The notes below the pieces were generated by a model. It saw only the letters and a program-made list of their open reading frames with translations, did no database searches and was not told where the DNA came from. The position numbers and the translations under genes are program-made. Positions 24,639 through 32,046 of a DNA stretch of 64,000 bases are shown here, piece by piece (positions within the stretch are counted from its first letter, which is position 1; every line of letters begins with the position of its first letter). Source of the stretch: JAXDMK01 sp963790325 (lineage in GTDB: Bacteria; Actinomycetota; Acidimicrobiia; Acidimicrobiales; AC-14); the NCBI GenBank assembly GCA_963790325.1, contig CAWBNY010000002.1, forward strand, positions 620,001-684,000, in the 5' to 3' direction.

Positions 24639-25487
24639 TCAGGCGGCGACCGGGAGCGGCTCGGCGCGGAGGTACTCCCAGGTGGTGCGCTCGGCTCCCC
24701 GCTTCCGGGACCAGTAGACGATCTGGGCGATCACGACCGGGCCCAGCACGACCATCGCCGGCACGATCGGGGCGGTGTCGGCCAGGTACAGGGTGGTCAG
24801 CATGCCGACGAGGGCGAGCGCGCTCGAGCCGAGTGCGACCAGGCCGGCGGTGCGGCCGTAGGCCTTGCGCATGACCAGGGGGAACACGGCCGCCACCAGC
24901 AGATCGCCGAGCCCGATGGCCAGCTGGCGGCCCGGGGGACCCCAGCCCACGAAGGGGACGAAGGGGATGGCCGACAGCCGCTGGGCGATGTCGGACATGA
25001 CCGAGACCTGGGTGGTGGCGAAGATGTCGTAGGCGGTGATCCCGCCGGCGAGGACCGCCAGGTCTCTCGCCTTCATCCCTCCCTGGGCCCACAGCGTCGC
25101 CGTCCCCACGACGACCATCACCAGCACGGCCGCGTTCACGGCCAGGAACTGGGGGCTGCCCGCGCCCTCGGTGACGGCCAGCACGACGTCGGCTGTCAGC
25201 AGGCCGGTGATGGCCAGCCAGCGCAGCGCCCGCTGGGGCACCACCGGCTGGAGGGCGGTGCTGGTGATGCTGAGCATGCCCACCCCGAGGAACGTGGCCG
25301 CAGCCGCCGCCGGCAGGACGAGGTACAGGTAGGGCATGGTCACCAGGGCCACGAGCATGACCATGACGTCGGTGCGGTTGAACGCGCCGAGCGGTGGGCG
25401 GTTGATCTGGAAGCGCCGGAAGTAGCCCCACGCCAGGAGCACACAGGCGACGGCGAGGCCGTCGACCACGATCAGGGCGGTGTCCAT
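24639..25487 (-). CDS. Presenilin/SPP-like intramembrane aspartyl protease (GxGD)
   Basis: 282 residues and nine predicted helices. The three hallmarks of presenilin and signal peptide peptidase fall where expected: Tyr153-Asp154 in helix 6 (TAYDIFATTQVSVM), Gly192-Leu-Gly-Asp195 in helix 7 (AIGLGDLLVAAVF), and a PAL-like Pro243-Ala-Met in helix 9. The YDIF and GLGD contexts resemble eukaryotic SPP and archaeal homologues. Such enzymes cut single membrane helices using the two aspartates. The ATG lies 2 nt after the ligase stop, so they are cotranscribed. The adjacent 27-aa peptide is a candidate substrate or product, by context only. Confidence 0.78.
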   Translation of the reverse strand: MDTALIVVDGLAVACVLLAWGYFRRFQINRPPLGAFNRTDVMVMLVALVTMPYLYLVLPAAAAATFLGVGMLSITSTALQPVVPQRALRWLAITGLLTADVVLAVTEGAGSPQFLAVNAAVLVMVVVGTATLWAQGGMKARDLAVLAGGITAYDIFATTQVSVMSDIAQRLSAIPFVPFVGWGPPGRQLAIGLGDLLVAAVFPLVMRKAYGRTAGLVALGSSALALVGMLTTLYLADTAPIVPAMVVLGPVVIAQIVYWSRKRGAERTTWEYLRAEPLPVAA

Positions 25488-25489
25488 TG

Positions 25490-26986
25490 TCAGGCTCCCT
25501 TCGTTCCGGTGAGGGCGAGTGCGGGTGGCTTGGCGGCCGCCGGGACGTGGGCGAACGAGCCCTCCCGCATGTCGGCCCGCAGGGGGATCGGCCGATCGAG
25601 GGCGCGGTGGTCCTCGACCAGACGAAGGTCACGGACAGGCACGCCGTTCTGGTGGAGGGCGTCGTCGATCCGTCGCCGGACGGCGGCGGTGTCGGAGCGG
25701 ACCAGCACCTCGACCGCGACCCCGCCGGGGACGGCCCAGTAGCCGTAGCGGGCCGGGGTGGGGACCTCGTCGAGGTTCTCCAGCGCCTCGACCACGTCCC
25801 GGAGGAACGTCCAGCCGTCGTCGTGGCGGATCGACAGCCGCTGCTTGCCGAGCAGGCCGCTGGTGGCCGGCAGGTTGCGCAGCTCGCACGTGAGGGGGCC
25901 GGACAGCTGGCGGACGACGTCCTCGGTGTTGTAGCGGAGGAAGATCGTCGACTCCCGGAAGGGGGGGAACGGCGTGGCCACGATCGTCCCCGTCTCCCCG
26001 TCGGTCGCGATGCGGGACGGCTGCTCCAGGCTGGCCACCTCGATGAGGCCCATGGAGACCTCGAAGTGCAGGTGGCCCTGTTCGCAGTGGTTGCCGGCCA
26101 ACGGCGCCAGCTCGGTCATGCCGTAGTTGGAGATGATCTCCACCGAGTCGCCGAAGAACTCCTTGGCCCGCCGTTCGAGGCCGGCGGTGAGGACCTCGCC
26201 GCCGGCGAGGATCGTCTCCAGGCCGAAGTCGGCCGCCTGGTACCCGAGGGCCCGGCCCGTCTCCACCAGCAGGCCGAGGTAGGAGGGGTACGTCGACATG
26301 ATGCTGACCCGGGACTTCTTGCCCGGCAGCCGGTGGCGCTCGGTGAGCATCTTGAGGGTGTGCTCGGGGCTGACCAGGCCGCAGATGTACAGGCCGGCGC
26401 CGATGCCGTCGCACGCCGCGGCCACGCCCCGCACGCCGATCGTGGCCCGGGTGCTGATGTTGATCTGGACCAGGTCGTCGGCTGCGATCAGGCCCCGGCT
26501 GAGCGAGCTCAGCGACGAGAGGGCGGCCATGGTGCGCATCTCGTCGTGGGAGAAGTAGATGCTGGTCGGCCAGCCGGTCGTGCCTGTCGTCGTCGACCGG
26601 GAGCCGAGCTTGGCCGTGCGGCGGATGAACGCCTCGGGGTTGTCACGGACGGCGTCCTTGGAGGTGAGCGGCAGCTCGACGATGTCCTCCAGCGTGAGCT
26701 TGGCCGGGTTGACGCCGAGCCGGCCGAACAGCTCCGAGTAGTACTCGGTCTCCCGGGCCCCCCGGACGGCCTGCTTCCGGAAGCGGCGGGTCTGGAGGAA
26801 GCGGCGGGTGTCCTCGTCGAGCGCGGGACCGGAGAGGACCTCCGACATCTCGACGCCGAGGCTGCCGAACTCCTCCTGGGTCTGGCGCACCGCCCGGTAG
26901 ATCCGGTCGAGGGACGGCTGGTGGAACGGCCGCCCGAGGCCCATCGAGAGGGCGAAGCGCAGGTTCGCCACCGCTGTCTCAAGCAC
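25490..26986 (-). CDS. PaaK-like adenylate-forming enzyme (phenylacetate-CoA ligase family)
   Basis: 498 residues. The ATP-binding A3 loop is STTTGTTGWPT (131-141), the A5 motif is YGMTE (288-292) and a YNTEDVV segment (352-358) matches the A7 Y-x-TxD region, so ATP/AMP chemistry is intact. The family activates a carboxylic acid as an acyl-AMP and passes it to CoA or another nucleophile (PaaK, CapK, LuxE). No aromatic degradation genes are near, so phenylacetate is an unlikely substrate. GTG 26986 has GGAGAG 8-9 nt upstream. It is first in the operon with the GxGD protease and the 27-aa peptide gene and may activate a fatty acid or the peptide (inference). Confidence 0.85.
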   Translation of the reverse strand: MLETAVANLRFALSMGLGRPFHQPSLDRIYRAVRQTQEEFGSLGVEMSEVLSGPALDEDTRRFLQTRRFRKQAVRGARETEYYSELFGRLGVNPAKLTLEDIVELPLTSKDAVRDNPEAFIRRTAKLGSRSTTTGTTGWPTSIYFSHDEMRTMAALSSLSSLSRGLIAADDLVQINISTRATIGVRGVAAACDGIGAGLYICGLVSPEHTLKMLTERHRLPGKKSRVSIMSTYPSYLGLLVETGRALGYQAADFGLETILAGGEVLTAGLERRAKEFFGDSVEIISNYGMTELAPLAGNHCEQGHLHFEVSMGLIEVASLEQPSRIATDGETGTIVATPFPPFRESTIFLRYNTEDVVRQLSGPLTCELRNLPATSGLLGKQRLSIRHDDGWTFLRDVVEALENLDEVPTPARYGYWAVPGGVAVEVLVRSDTAAVRRRIDDALHQNGVPVRDLRLVEDHRALDRPIPLRADMREGSFAHVPAAAKPPALALTGTKGA

Positions 26987-27089
26987 GTCAGTCTCTCCGT
27001 TCGCTCGTCTGGGGCGGGTCGCCGACGAGGAGCACTCTGACGGGGGGAGCCGGCGGATTGAACCGTGACAGCCCGCTTCTTGGCCGGTC

Positions 27090-27099
27090 GTGGTACCAC
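27090..27099. promoter_or_regulatory. Perfect 10-bp palindrome in divergent promoter region
   Basis: GTGGTACCAC between the ligase operon (minus) and the glycosyltransferase gene (plus). Its inner TGGTACCA recurs upstream of the 56.6 kb gene (56573-56580). It could be an operator, but TGGTACC is also a common coding word here, so this is weak. Confidence 0.25.
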
Positions 27100-27125
27100 C
27101 ACCGATTCGTGCAGCCGGCCGGCGG

Positions 27126-27131
27126 TAGGGT
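27126..27131 (+). promoter_or_regulatory. Candidate -10 box (TAGGGT), leaderless start at 27141
   Basis: TAGGGT ends 9 nt before ATG 27141, and no Shine-Dalgarno is present; a transcript would start at or next to the ATG. Confidence 0.4.
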
Positions 27132-27140
27132 CGGCGCCGG

Positions 27141-29690
27141 ATGCGGATCGTCGTCGTATCGGCCCACTTCCCGCCGAACTTCGTCAGCGGCGGGACCCTC
27201 CAGCCCCAGCGCCTGGCCCGGGCCCTCCGGGCGCGGGGCCACGACGTGCGGGTCTACGCCGGCTGGCTGGGCGACCGTCCACCCCTCGCCAGCTGGGACG
27301 ACGCCGACGAGACGGGCCTGCCGGTGCGGTGGGTGGCGAGCGGGCGATGGATCGGTTGGGGCGACGATCGCAACTTCGACAACCCCGACGTGGGCGCCCA
27401 CTTCGCGTCGTGGCTGGCCGAGGTGCGCCCCGACGTGGTGCACCTCCACGCGCTGCAGTCCCTGGGCGGGACCCTGGTGCCGGCCGCGGCCGCAGCCGGG
27501 GCCAGGGTCGTCGTCACCATGCACGACTTCTGGTGGTGCTGCCCCCGGCAGTTCCTGGTCGACCGGGACATGCGCCCGTGCTCGCTGGTGGTGGCGGCCG
27601 GGAGCTGCCCGTGCGAGGTCGACCGGGAATGGCTGGAGGACCGCAACCGGCGGCTGGCCACGATGCTGGCGGGCGCCGACCGCATCCTGGCCCCGTCGGC
27701 GTCCGCGGCCCGGGTGCTGGCCGCCAACGGCGTCGACCCGGCCCGGTTGGCGGTCGACGAGAACGGCCTGCCGGAGGGGGCGGCGCCGACGTCGGCCCCG
27801 TCGTGGGGTGGGCCCGACGGCCCGGTTCGGTTCCTGTTCACCGGGGGGAACAACCCCATGAAGGGCGCCCAGGTCCTGTTCCGGGCGGCCCGACGCATGG
27901 CGTCGATGCCCGGGTGGCGGCTGACCGCCTACGGGTGGGACGGACCCGTCGGCGACGACCAGGTGGCCGCCCCCGTCGCTGCCGACGGAGTGCCGGTCGA
28001 TGTCCGGCCCCCCTTCGACCCGGCCGCCATCGAGGAGGTGTACGCCGGCACCGACGTGGTGGTCGTCCCGTCCCTCATGCGGGAGACGTACTCCCTGGTC
28101 ACCCGGGAGGCGCTCACCCGGGGCATCCCCGTCGTCTGCACCGACACCCTCGGCCCGGAGGAGGTCGTCGAGCACGGTCGAAACGGGCTGGTGGTGCCGG
28201 CCGGCGACGCCCAGGCCCTGGCCGGCGCGTTGCGGTCGGTCGTCCGTGACCCCGAGCTTCTGGCCCGGCTGAAGGCGGGCTGCCAGCCCCCCGTCGTCGT
28301 GCGGACCCTCGACGACCAGGTCACCGGCCTCGAGCGCCTGTTCGGATCGCTGCGGGACGGGTCGGCCCCGTCGGCGCCGGCCCGGCGGCGGCGGACGGTG
28401 CGGCGGGTCCTGTTCATGGTCGGGATCGAGGGGGCGCCGCTGCGGTACCGGGCCCGGCTGCCGGCGGAGGCGCTGGCGCTGGTCGGGGTGGAGAGCGACG
28501 TCCGCCACTACCGCCACCCCGACGTCCCCCGGCTGGCGGCGGCGGCCGACGCGGTGGTCGTCTACCGGGTGCCGGCCACCCACGAGGTGCTGGCCGTCAT
28601 CGCCTCGGTGCGGGACCGGGGCGTCCCCGTCCTGTTCGACGTCGACGACCTCATCTTCGATCCCGACGTGGCGGCGGAGATCCCCGCCCTCGAGATCCTC
28701 CCGCGGGCGGAGGCGGAGCTGTGGATGGAGGGCGTCCGCCGCTACCGGACGACCATGGAGGCGTGCGACGCCTTCGTCGGGACCACCGTCGAGCTGTGCC
28801 GCCACGCCACTGCGGTCACCGGCCTGCCGGCCCACCGGTTCGCCAACGGGGTCGGCGTCCGGCTGGGGGCGGCGTCCGACGACGCACTGCGGCGGGGCCG
28901 GCAGCCGGGGCCGCCCCGGGTGGGGTACCTGAGCGGCACCGACACCCACGACCTCGACTGGGCCCACGTGGAGCCGGCGATGGTCGAGATCCTCGGCCGC
29001 CACCGAGGCGTGGAGCTGTGGCTGGGGGGTTTGGTGAGCCCGTCGCCCGCCCTCGACCCGTTCGCCGACCGGGTCGTTCGCTTCCCGTTCCTCCCGTGGC
29101 GGGAGCTGCCCCGGCTGCTGCGCCAGATCGACGTCAACCTGGCGCCTCTCGTCCCCGGCAGCCGGTTCAACGAGTCCAAGAGCGCCATCAAGTGGCTGGA
29201 GGCGGCTTTGGTGGAGACGGCCACCGTGGCCAGCCCCACCGAGCCGTTCCGGGAGGCGATCACGCCGGGGAGGACGGGACTGCTGGCGGCGACCACCGAC
29301 GAGTGGAGGGACGCGGTCGACCGGCTGCTCGACGACGACGAGCTGCGGCTGGCGATCGGCCGCCACGCCCGCCGGGACGCCCTCCTGCGGTGGTCGCCCC
29401 ACCTCCAGGCCCACCGCTACCGGGAGATCCTGGAGACGGCGGAGCCGCGATCGGCGGCGTCGGTGTCGAGGTGGGCGCCGGTGGCCCACGCCGAGCCCCC
29501 CGAGCCGGTCGAGCTCGAGCCGTACGGGGAGGCGGCGGGGCCCGCCCCGGCGCCGGCGGCCCGCACCGATGCCGGGCGGCTGGTGGCGGCGCTCCGCGAC
29601 AGCGTGCGCACCGAGGGCGCCCGGTCGGCGGCGATGCGGCTCGGCCGCTATTCGGCGAGGGCCGTGCGCCGCCGGCTGCCGCGGCGCTGA
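27141..29690 (+). CDS. Two-domain glycosyltransferase, 849 aa
   Basis: Residues 1-410 are a GT-B family 4 transferase: MRIVVVSAHFPPNFVSGGT at the N-terminus and RETYSLVTREALTRGIPVVCTD as the donor-binding E-x7-E region. Residues about 425-770 form a second GT-B-like unit (RRVLFMVGIEGAPLRYRARLPAEAL, VLFDVDDLIFDPD, LRQIDVNLAPLVPGSRFNESKSAIKWLEAAL). A disordered and basic tail follows. Two transferases in one chain suggest sequential sugar additions. It stands alone on the plus strand, divergent from the ligase-protease-peptide operon. Acceptor unknown. Confidence 0.87.
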   Translation: MRIVVVSAHFPPNFVSGGTLQPQRLARALRARGHDVRVYAGWLGDRPPLASWDDADETGLPVRWVASGRWIGWGDDRNFDNPDVGAHFASWLAEVRPDVVHLHALQSLGGTLVPAAAAAGARVVVTMHDFWWCCPRQFLVDRDMRPCSLVVAAGSCPCEVDREWLEDRNRRLATMLAGADRILAPSASAARVLAANGVDPARLAVDENGLPEGAAPTSAPSWGGPDGPVRFLFTGGNNPMKGAQVLFRAARRMASMPGWRLTAYGWDGPVGDDQVAAPVAADGVPVDVRPPFDPAAIEEVYAGTDVVVVPSLMRETYSLVTREALTRGIPVVCTDTLGPEEVVEHGRNGLVVPAGDAQALAGALRSVVRDPELLARLKAGCQPPVVVRTLDDQVTGLERLFGSLRDGSAPSAPARRRRTVRRVLFMVGIEGAPLRYRARLPAEALALVGVESDVRHYRHPDVPRLAAAADAVVVYRVPATHEVLAVIASVRDRGVPVLFDVDDLIFDPDVAAEIPALEILPRAEAELWMEGVRRYRTTMEACDAFVGTTVELCRHATAVTGLPAHRFANGVGVRLGAASDDALRRGRQPGPPRVGYLSGTDTHDLDWAHVEPAMVEILGRHRGVELWLGGLVSPSPALDPFADRVVRFPFLPWRELPRLLRQIDVNLAPLVPGSRFNESKSAIKWLEAALVETATVASPTEPFREAITPGRTGLLAATTDEWRDAVDRLLDDDELRLAIGRHARRDALLRWSPHLQAHRYREILETAEPRSAASVSRWAPVAHAEPPEPVELEPYGEAAGPAPAPAARTDAGRLVAALRDSVRTEGARSAAMRLGRYSARAVRRRLPRR

Positions 29691-30101
29691 GCCCGGCGAC
29701 CGGCGCCACCGGTCTCGCGGTGCGGCAGCGAGATCGGCACGTTCCGCCGACCGTCGGGGACGAGCAGCCCGACGGGCGCCGCGGTTGACGATTGGCCATC
29801 CTCCGCCCGGCGGTGAGATGGAGATGCCCGGCCCGCTGGCCCCACTGCCCCGTCGCTGACGACGGCGATCGCCATCGGGCGGGCGGTTGCCCTGGGGCGT
29901 GCCACACGGCAGGCGTTGTCCACAGCGACGTCAGTCGGCACCTGCTGGTGGCCGTGTTCGACGGGTGAAACCGGGTCACTGTGGGCGGCGGTGACGGCCA
30001 ATGACCGGCCCGAGCGGGATCGTCCGACTCGACATCCCCGGCTTTGACGGATCCGAACACCGCTTCAGGCGCCGTTGCGTCGCCTGTGCGATCGTTGCTC
30101 C
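29691..30101. other. Gap of about 410 bp with no supportable gene
   Basis: Short open frames on both strands here have shadow-like composition with no domain, signal or membrane segment. I see no tRNA-like cloverleaf, no clear terminator and no strong promoter. It separates the glycosyltransferase from the lipoprotein gene. Confidence 0.5.
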
Positions 30102-30581
30102 GTGAGACAGGGCGGGCGATGGTTGATGACGGTGGCCTTCGCCGCGGCCGCGTCCGGCTGTGGCCCGACGACGACGCCGGTGACCGGGACCGGGCCGACA
30201 ACGACGGTGGTCGTCACCGATCCGGTCACGACGACATCGACCACCACGGCGAACCCCGGCCCGTACGACGGCGCGTGGGTCGGTGTGTCGTCACAGGACG
30301 AGGAGGTGCTCTTTACGATCGAGTCCTCGCGCTTGACCGCCCTCAAGCTGCGCGTCCGGTCGACCCCGTCCTGCCGGGATCCGGTCACGTTCGTCCTTTC
30401 GGCCAACCTCACCGACCCGAAGCCCCTCACCGGATCCGAGGTGGAGACGACGATGGGCGCCGGCGACCATTTCGCGGCGTCCTTCTCCTCACCCACGGAC
30501 GCGTCCGGGACCATCGAGGTCGTACGCGACGCTCAGTGCACACAAAGCATCGTCGTCACCTGGAGCGCGACCAGGCAGTAG
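30102..30581 (+). CDS. Putative lipoprotein with Thr-rich linker
   Basis: 159 residues from GTG 30102. Arg residues, a short hydrophobic stretch and the lipobox ASGC (Cys20) form a type II signal peptide. A Thr/Pro-rich tether follows, then a domain of about 100 residues starting GPYDGAWVGVSSQDEEVLFTIESSRL, with two later cysteines that may pair. The start could instead be ATG 30126, but this would shorten the signal peptide. Function unknown. Its 3' end overlaps an opposing membrane protein gene by 93 bp. Confidence 0.7.
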   Translation: MRQGGRWLMTVAFAAAASGCGPTTTPVTGTGPTTTVVVTDPVTTTSTTTANPGPYDGAWVGVSSQDEEVLFTIESSRLTALKLRVRSTPSCRDPVTFVLSANLTDPKPLTGSEVETTMGAGDHFAASFSSPTDASGTIEVVRDAQCTQSIVVTWSATRQ

Positions 30582-30845
30582 GGGGCCGAGGGCGGCCACG
30601 ACGCTCGTCACCGCGCCCACGCCGAGGTGGACCAAGGCCAGGATGAAGAGGCGCCGGTCCGATGCCGCAGCCTGCTCGTAGGACGCGTCGCCGATGAGAT
30701 TGAGCTCGATCCCGCGAAAGATGGCACCGACGCCGCACAGGGCGGCCAGCACCACGAGCAGGGCGGAGGCCAGCCGGGCCGATCGACGGGGGATGCGGGG
30801 GCCTCGCCGGCCCGGCGGCGAGGCCGGTCCGTCCTTCGGGCCCAC
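30489..30845 (-). CDS. Small membrane protein, 118 aa (doubtful)
   Basis: Two clear hydrophobic helices (ASALLVVLAALCGVGAIF and LFILALVHLGVGAVTSVVAALGPLL) joined by a polar loop, after a basic N-terminus. GTG 30845 is used; TTG 30851 is the other option. No family recognised and no good ribosome site. The last 31 codons overlap the end of the lipoprotein gene on the other strand, so one of the two ends may be wrong, or the overlap is real. Confidence 0.45.
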   Translation of the reverse strand: MGPKDGPASPPGRRGPRIPRRSARLASALLVVLAALCGVGAIFRGIELNLIGDASYEQAAASDRRLFILALVHLGVGAVTSVVAALGPLLPGRAPGDDDALCALSVAYDLDGPGRVRG

Positions 30846-30949
30846 GGGCAAGGTGATGGTTTCCGTACCGGCCTCCTCTCCTCAGCCGATCTCTTCGGCG
30901 AGACCGTCCCACGCCGAACTGAACGGCCACTGAACGCGAGGTCGACCGG

Positions 30950-30978
30950 CCCGCCACCTCCTTCGGGAGGGTGGCGGG
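30950..30978 (-). terminator. Hairpin after the methyltransferase gene
   Basis: CCCGCCACCTCC and GGAGGGTGGCGGG pair around TTCG with one bulged G, 21 nt beyond the methyltransferase stop on the minus strand. It is the likely end of the transcript coming from the 34 kb divergent promoter. Confidence 0.6.
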
Positions 30979-30999
30979 TGCTAGGACGTGCTCAGCGGG

Positions 31000-32046
31000 C
31001 TATCGGCCCGGCTTGCGCCGGACCTTGTCGGCCGCGCTGGCCAGCGGGTGGCGGATGAGGTGGACGAGGTGCTCGATCGACGACTCCATCGCGGCCAGGC
31101 GGGCCCCGAGCCGTTCGAGGCCGCCCTCGATGGCCTCCAGGCGGGGCGGGAGGTCGAGCATCATCGCCTCGGTGACCTTGATCCGGGTGTGGGTGTCCTG
31201 GCGGACGGCCTCGGCCACGTTGGCCGCGGTGAACGTGGCCAGGAGTCCCGAGACCCCCTCCGGCGGGGCCGACTCGACCCGCTCGCCGAGCGCCGGCACC
31301 GCCGAGCGGCCGGCGGCGATCAGGTGGCGGTAGAAGGGCGCCACGTGGTCCCGTCCCGAGAACATCCAGTTGTAGGCGATGTCGTATCCGGTATCCAGGG
31401 GAGCGAGGGCGGGGCGGGCCACCAGCTGGTGCTTGAGCAGCATCATGGCCAGCCAGTCGTGGAGGTTGCCGGCGCCGGCCACGGCCACCTGCAGGCCGAG
31501 CGCCTCGAAGGCGGCCCGGGTGTCGTCGACGCCCGGCAGCCCGTGATCACGGTGCTCGTCCAGCTGGTCCTGGGGACACCCGGTGGCGAGGAGGACGAAG
31601 CGGCGGGCCAGCTCCTCGGCCCCGGCCACGCCGGGCGTGTCGAAGGGGGCGGCCAGCAGGACCAGCTCCCGGCTGACCCGGACCAGCTCGGCCACGAAGT
31701 TCGACCGGCTGCCGGGCGGGACGTGCTCGAGGGCGTCGCTGCTGACGACGGCGTCGAAGGCGGCGTCGGGGAAGGGGAGGCGGGTGCCGTCGGCGGCCAG
31801 GCGGACCGTGCCGGGGAGGGGCTCGGCGGTGGGGGCGAGGTCGACCGACACCCCCTCGACCTCGGGGTCGAAGGCGGACAGGTACCCGGCCCCGTCGCCC
31901 ACGTCGAGGACGCGTAGGGGGCCGCCGCCGAGCGTCGCCCGCAGGGCCCGGACGATGGCGCCGTAGCGGCTGTAGCGGTCGAAGGCGGTCCAGGTCGCCC
32001 CCGGGAACTCGACGTGGCGCAGTTCCTTGCGGATGGGATCGGTCAC
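31000..32046 (-). CDS. SAM-dependent methyltransferase, class I
   Basis: 348 residues. The SAM-binding glycine motif is VLDVGDGAGYLS (about residue 45), with VEGVSVDLAP as motif II and FDAVVSSDALEHVPP as motif IV, the Methyltransf_11 pattern. The C-terminal 100 residues are helical (RLEAIEGGLERLGARLAAMESSIEHLVHLI), like a coiled coil, and may mediate dimerisation. GTG 32046 overlaps the stop of the GT-C gene as GTGA. It may methylate a sugar or lipid of the surface glycan; the acceptor is not known. Confidence 0.85.
   Translation of the reverse strand: MTDPIRKELRHVEFPGATWTAFDRYSRYGAIVRALRATLGGGPLRVLDVGDGAGYLSAFDPEVEGVSVDLAPTAEPLPGTVRLAADGTRLPFPDAAFDAVVSSDALEHVPPGSRSNFVAELVRVSRELVLLAAPFDTPGVAGAEELARRFVLLATGCPQDQLDEHRDHGLPGVDDTRAAFEALGLQVAVAGAGNLHDWLAMMLLKHQLVARPALAPLDTGYDIAYNWMFSGRDHVAPFYRHLIAAGRSAVPALGERVESAPPEGVSGLLATFTAANVAEAVRQDTHTRIKVTEAMMLDLPPRLEAIEGGLERLGARLAAMESSIEHLVHLIRHPLASAADKVRRKPGR

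Noticed and set aside
25490..26986. Phenylacetate degradation role for the PaaK-like gene
   Set aside because: No other paa genes are near; the neighbours are a membrane protease and a small peptide.
25487..27040. Long plus-strand open frame (517 codons) opposite the PaaK-like gene
   Set aside because: Its translation is Gly/Ala/Arg/His-rich with no domain; it is the complement of a clear adenylate-forming enzyme in high-GC DNA.
29648..30001. Possible 117-codon minus-strand gene in the 29.7-30.1 kb gap
   Set aside because: Arg/Ala/Pro-rich with no signal, membrane segment or motif, and it overlaps the end of the glycosyltransferase gene.
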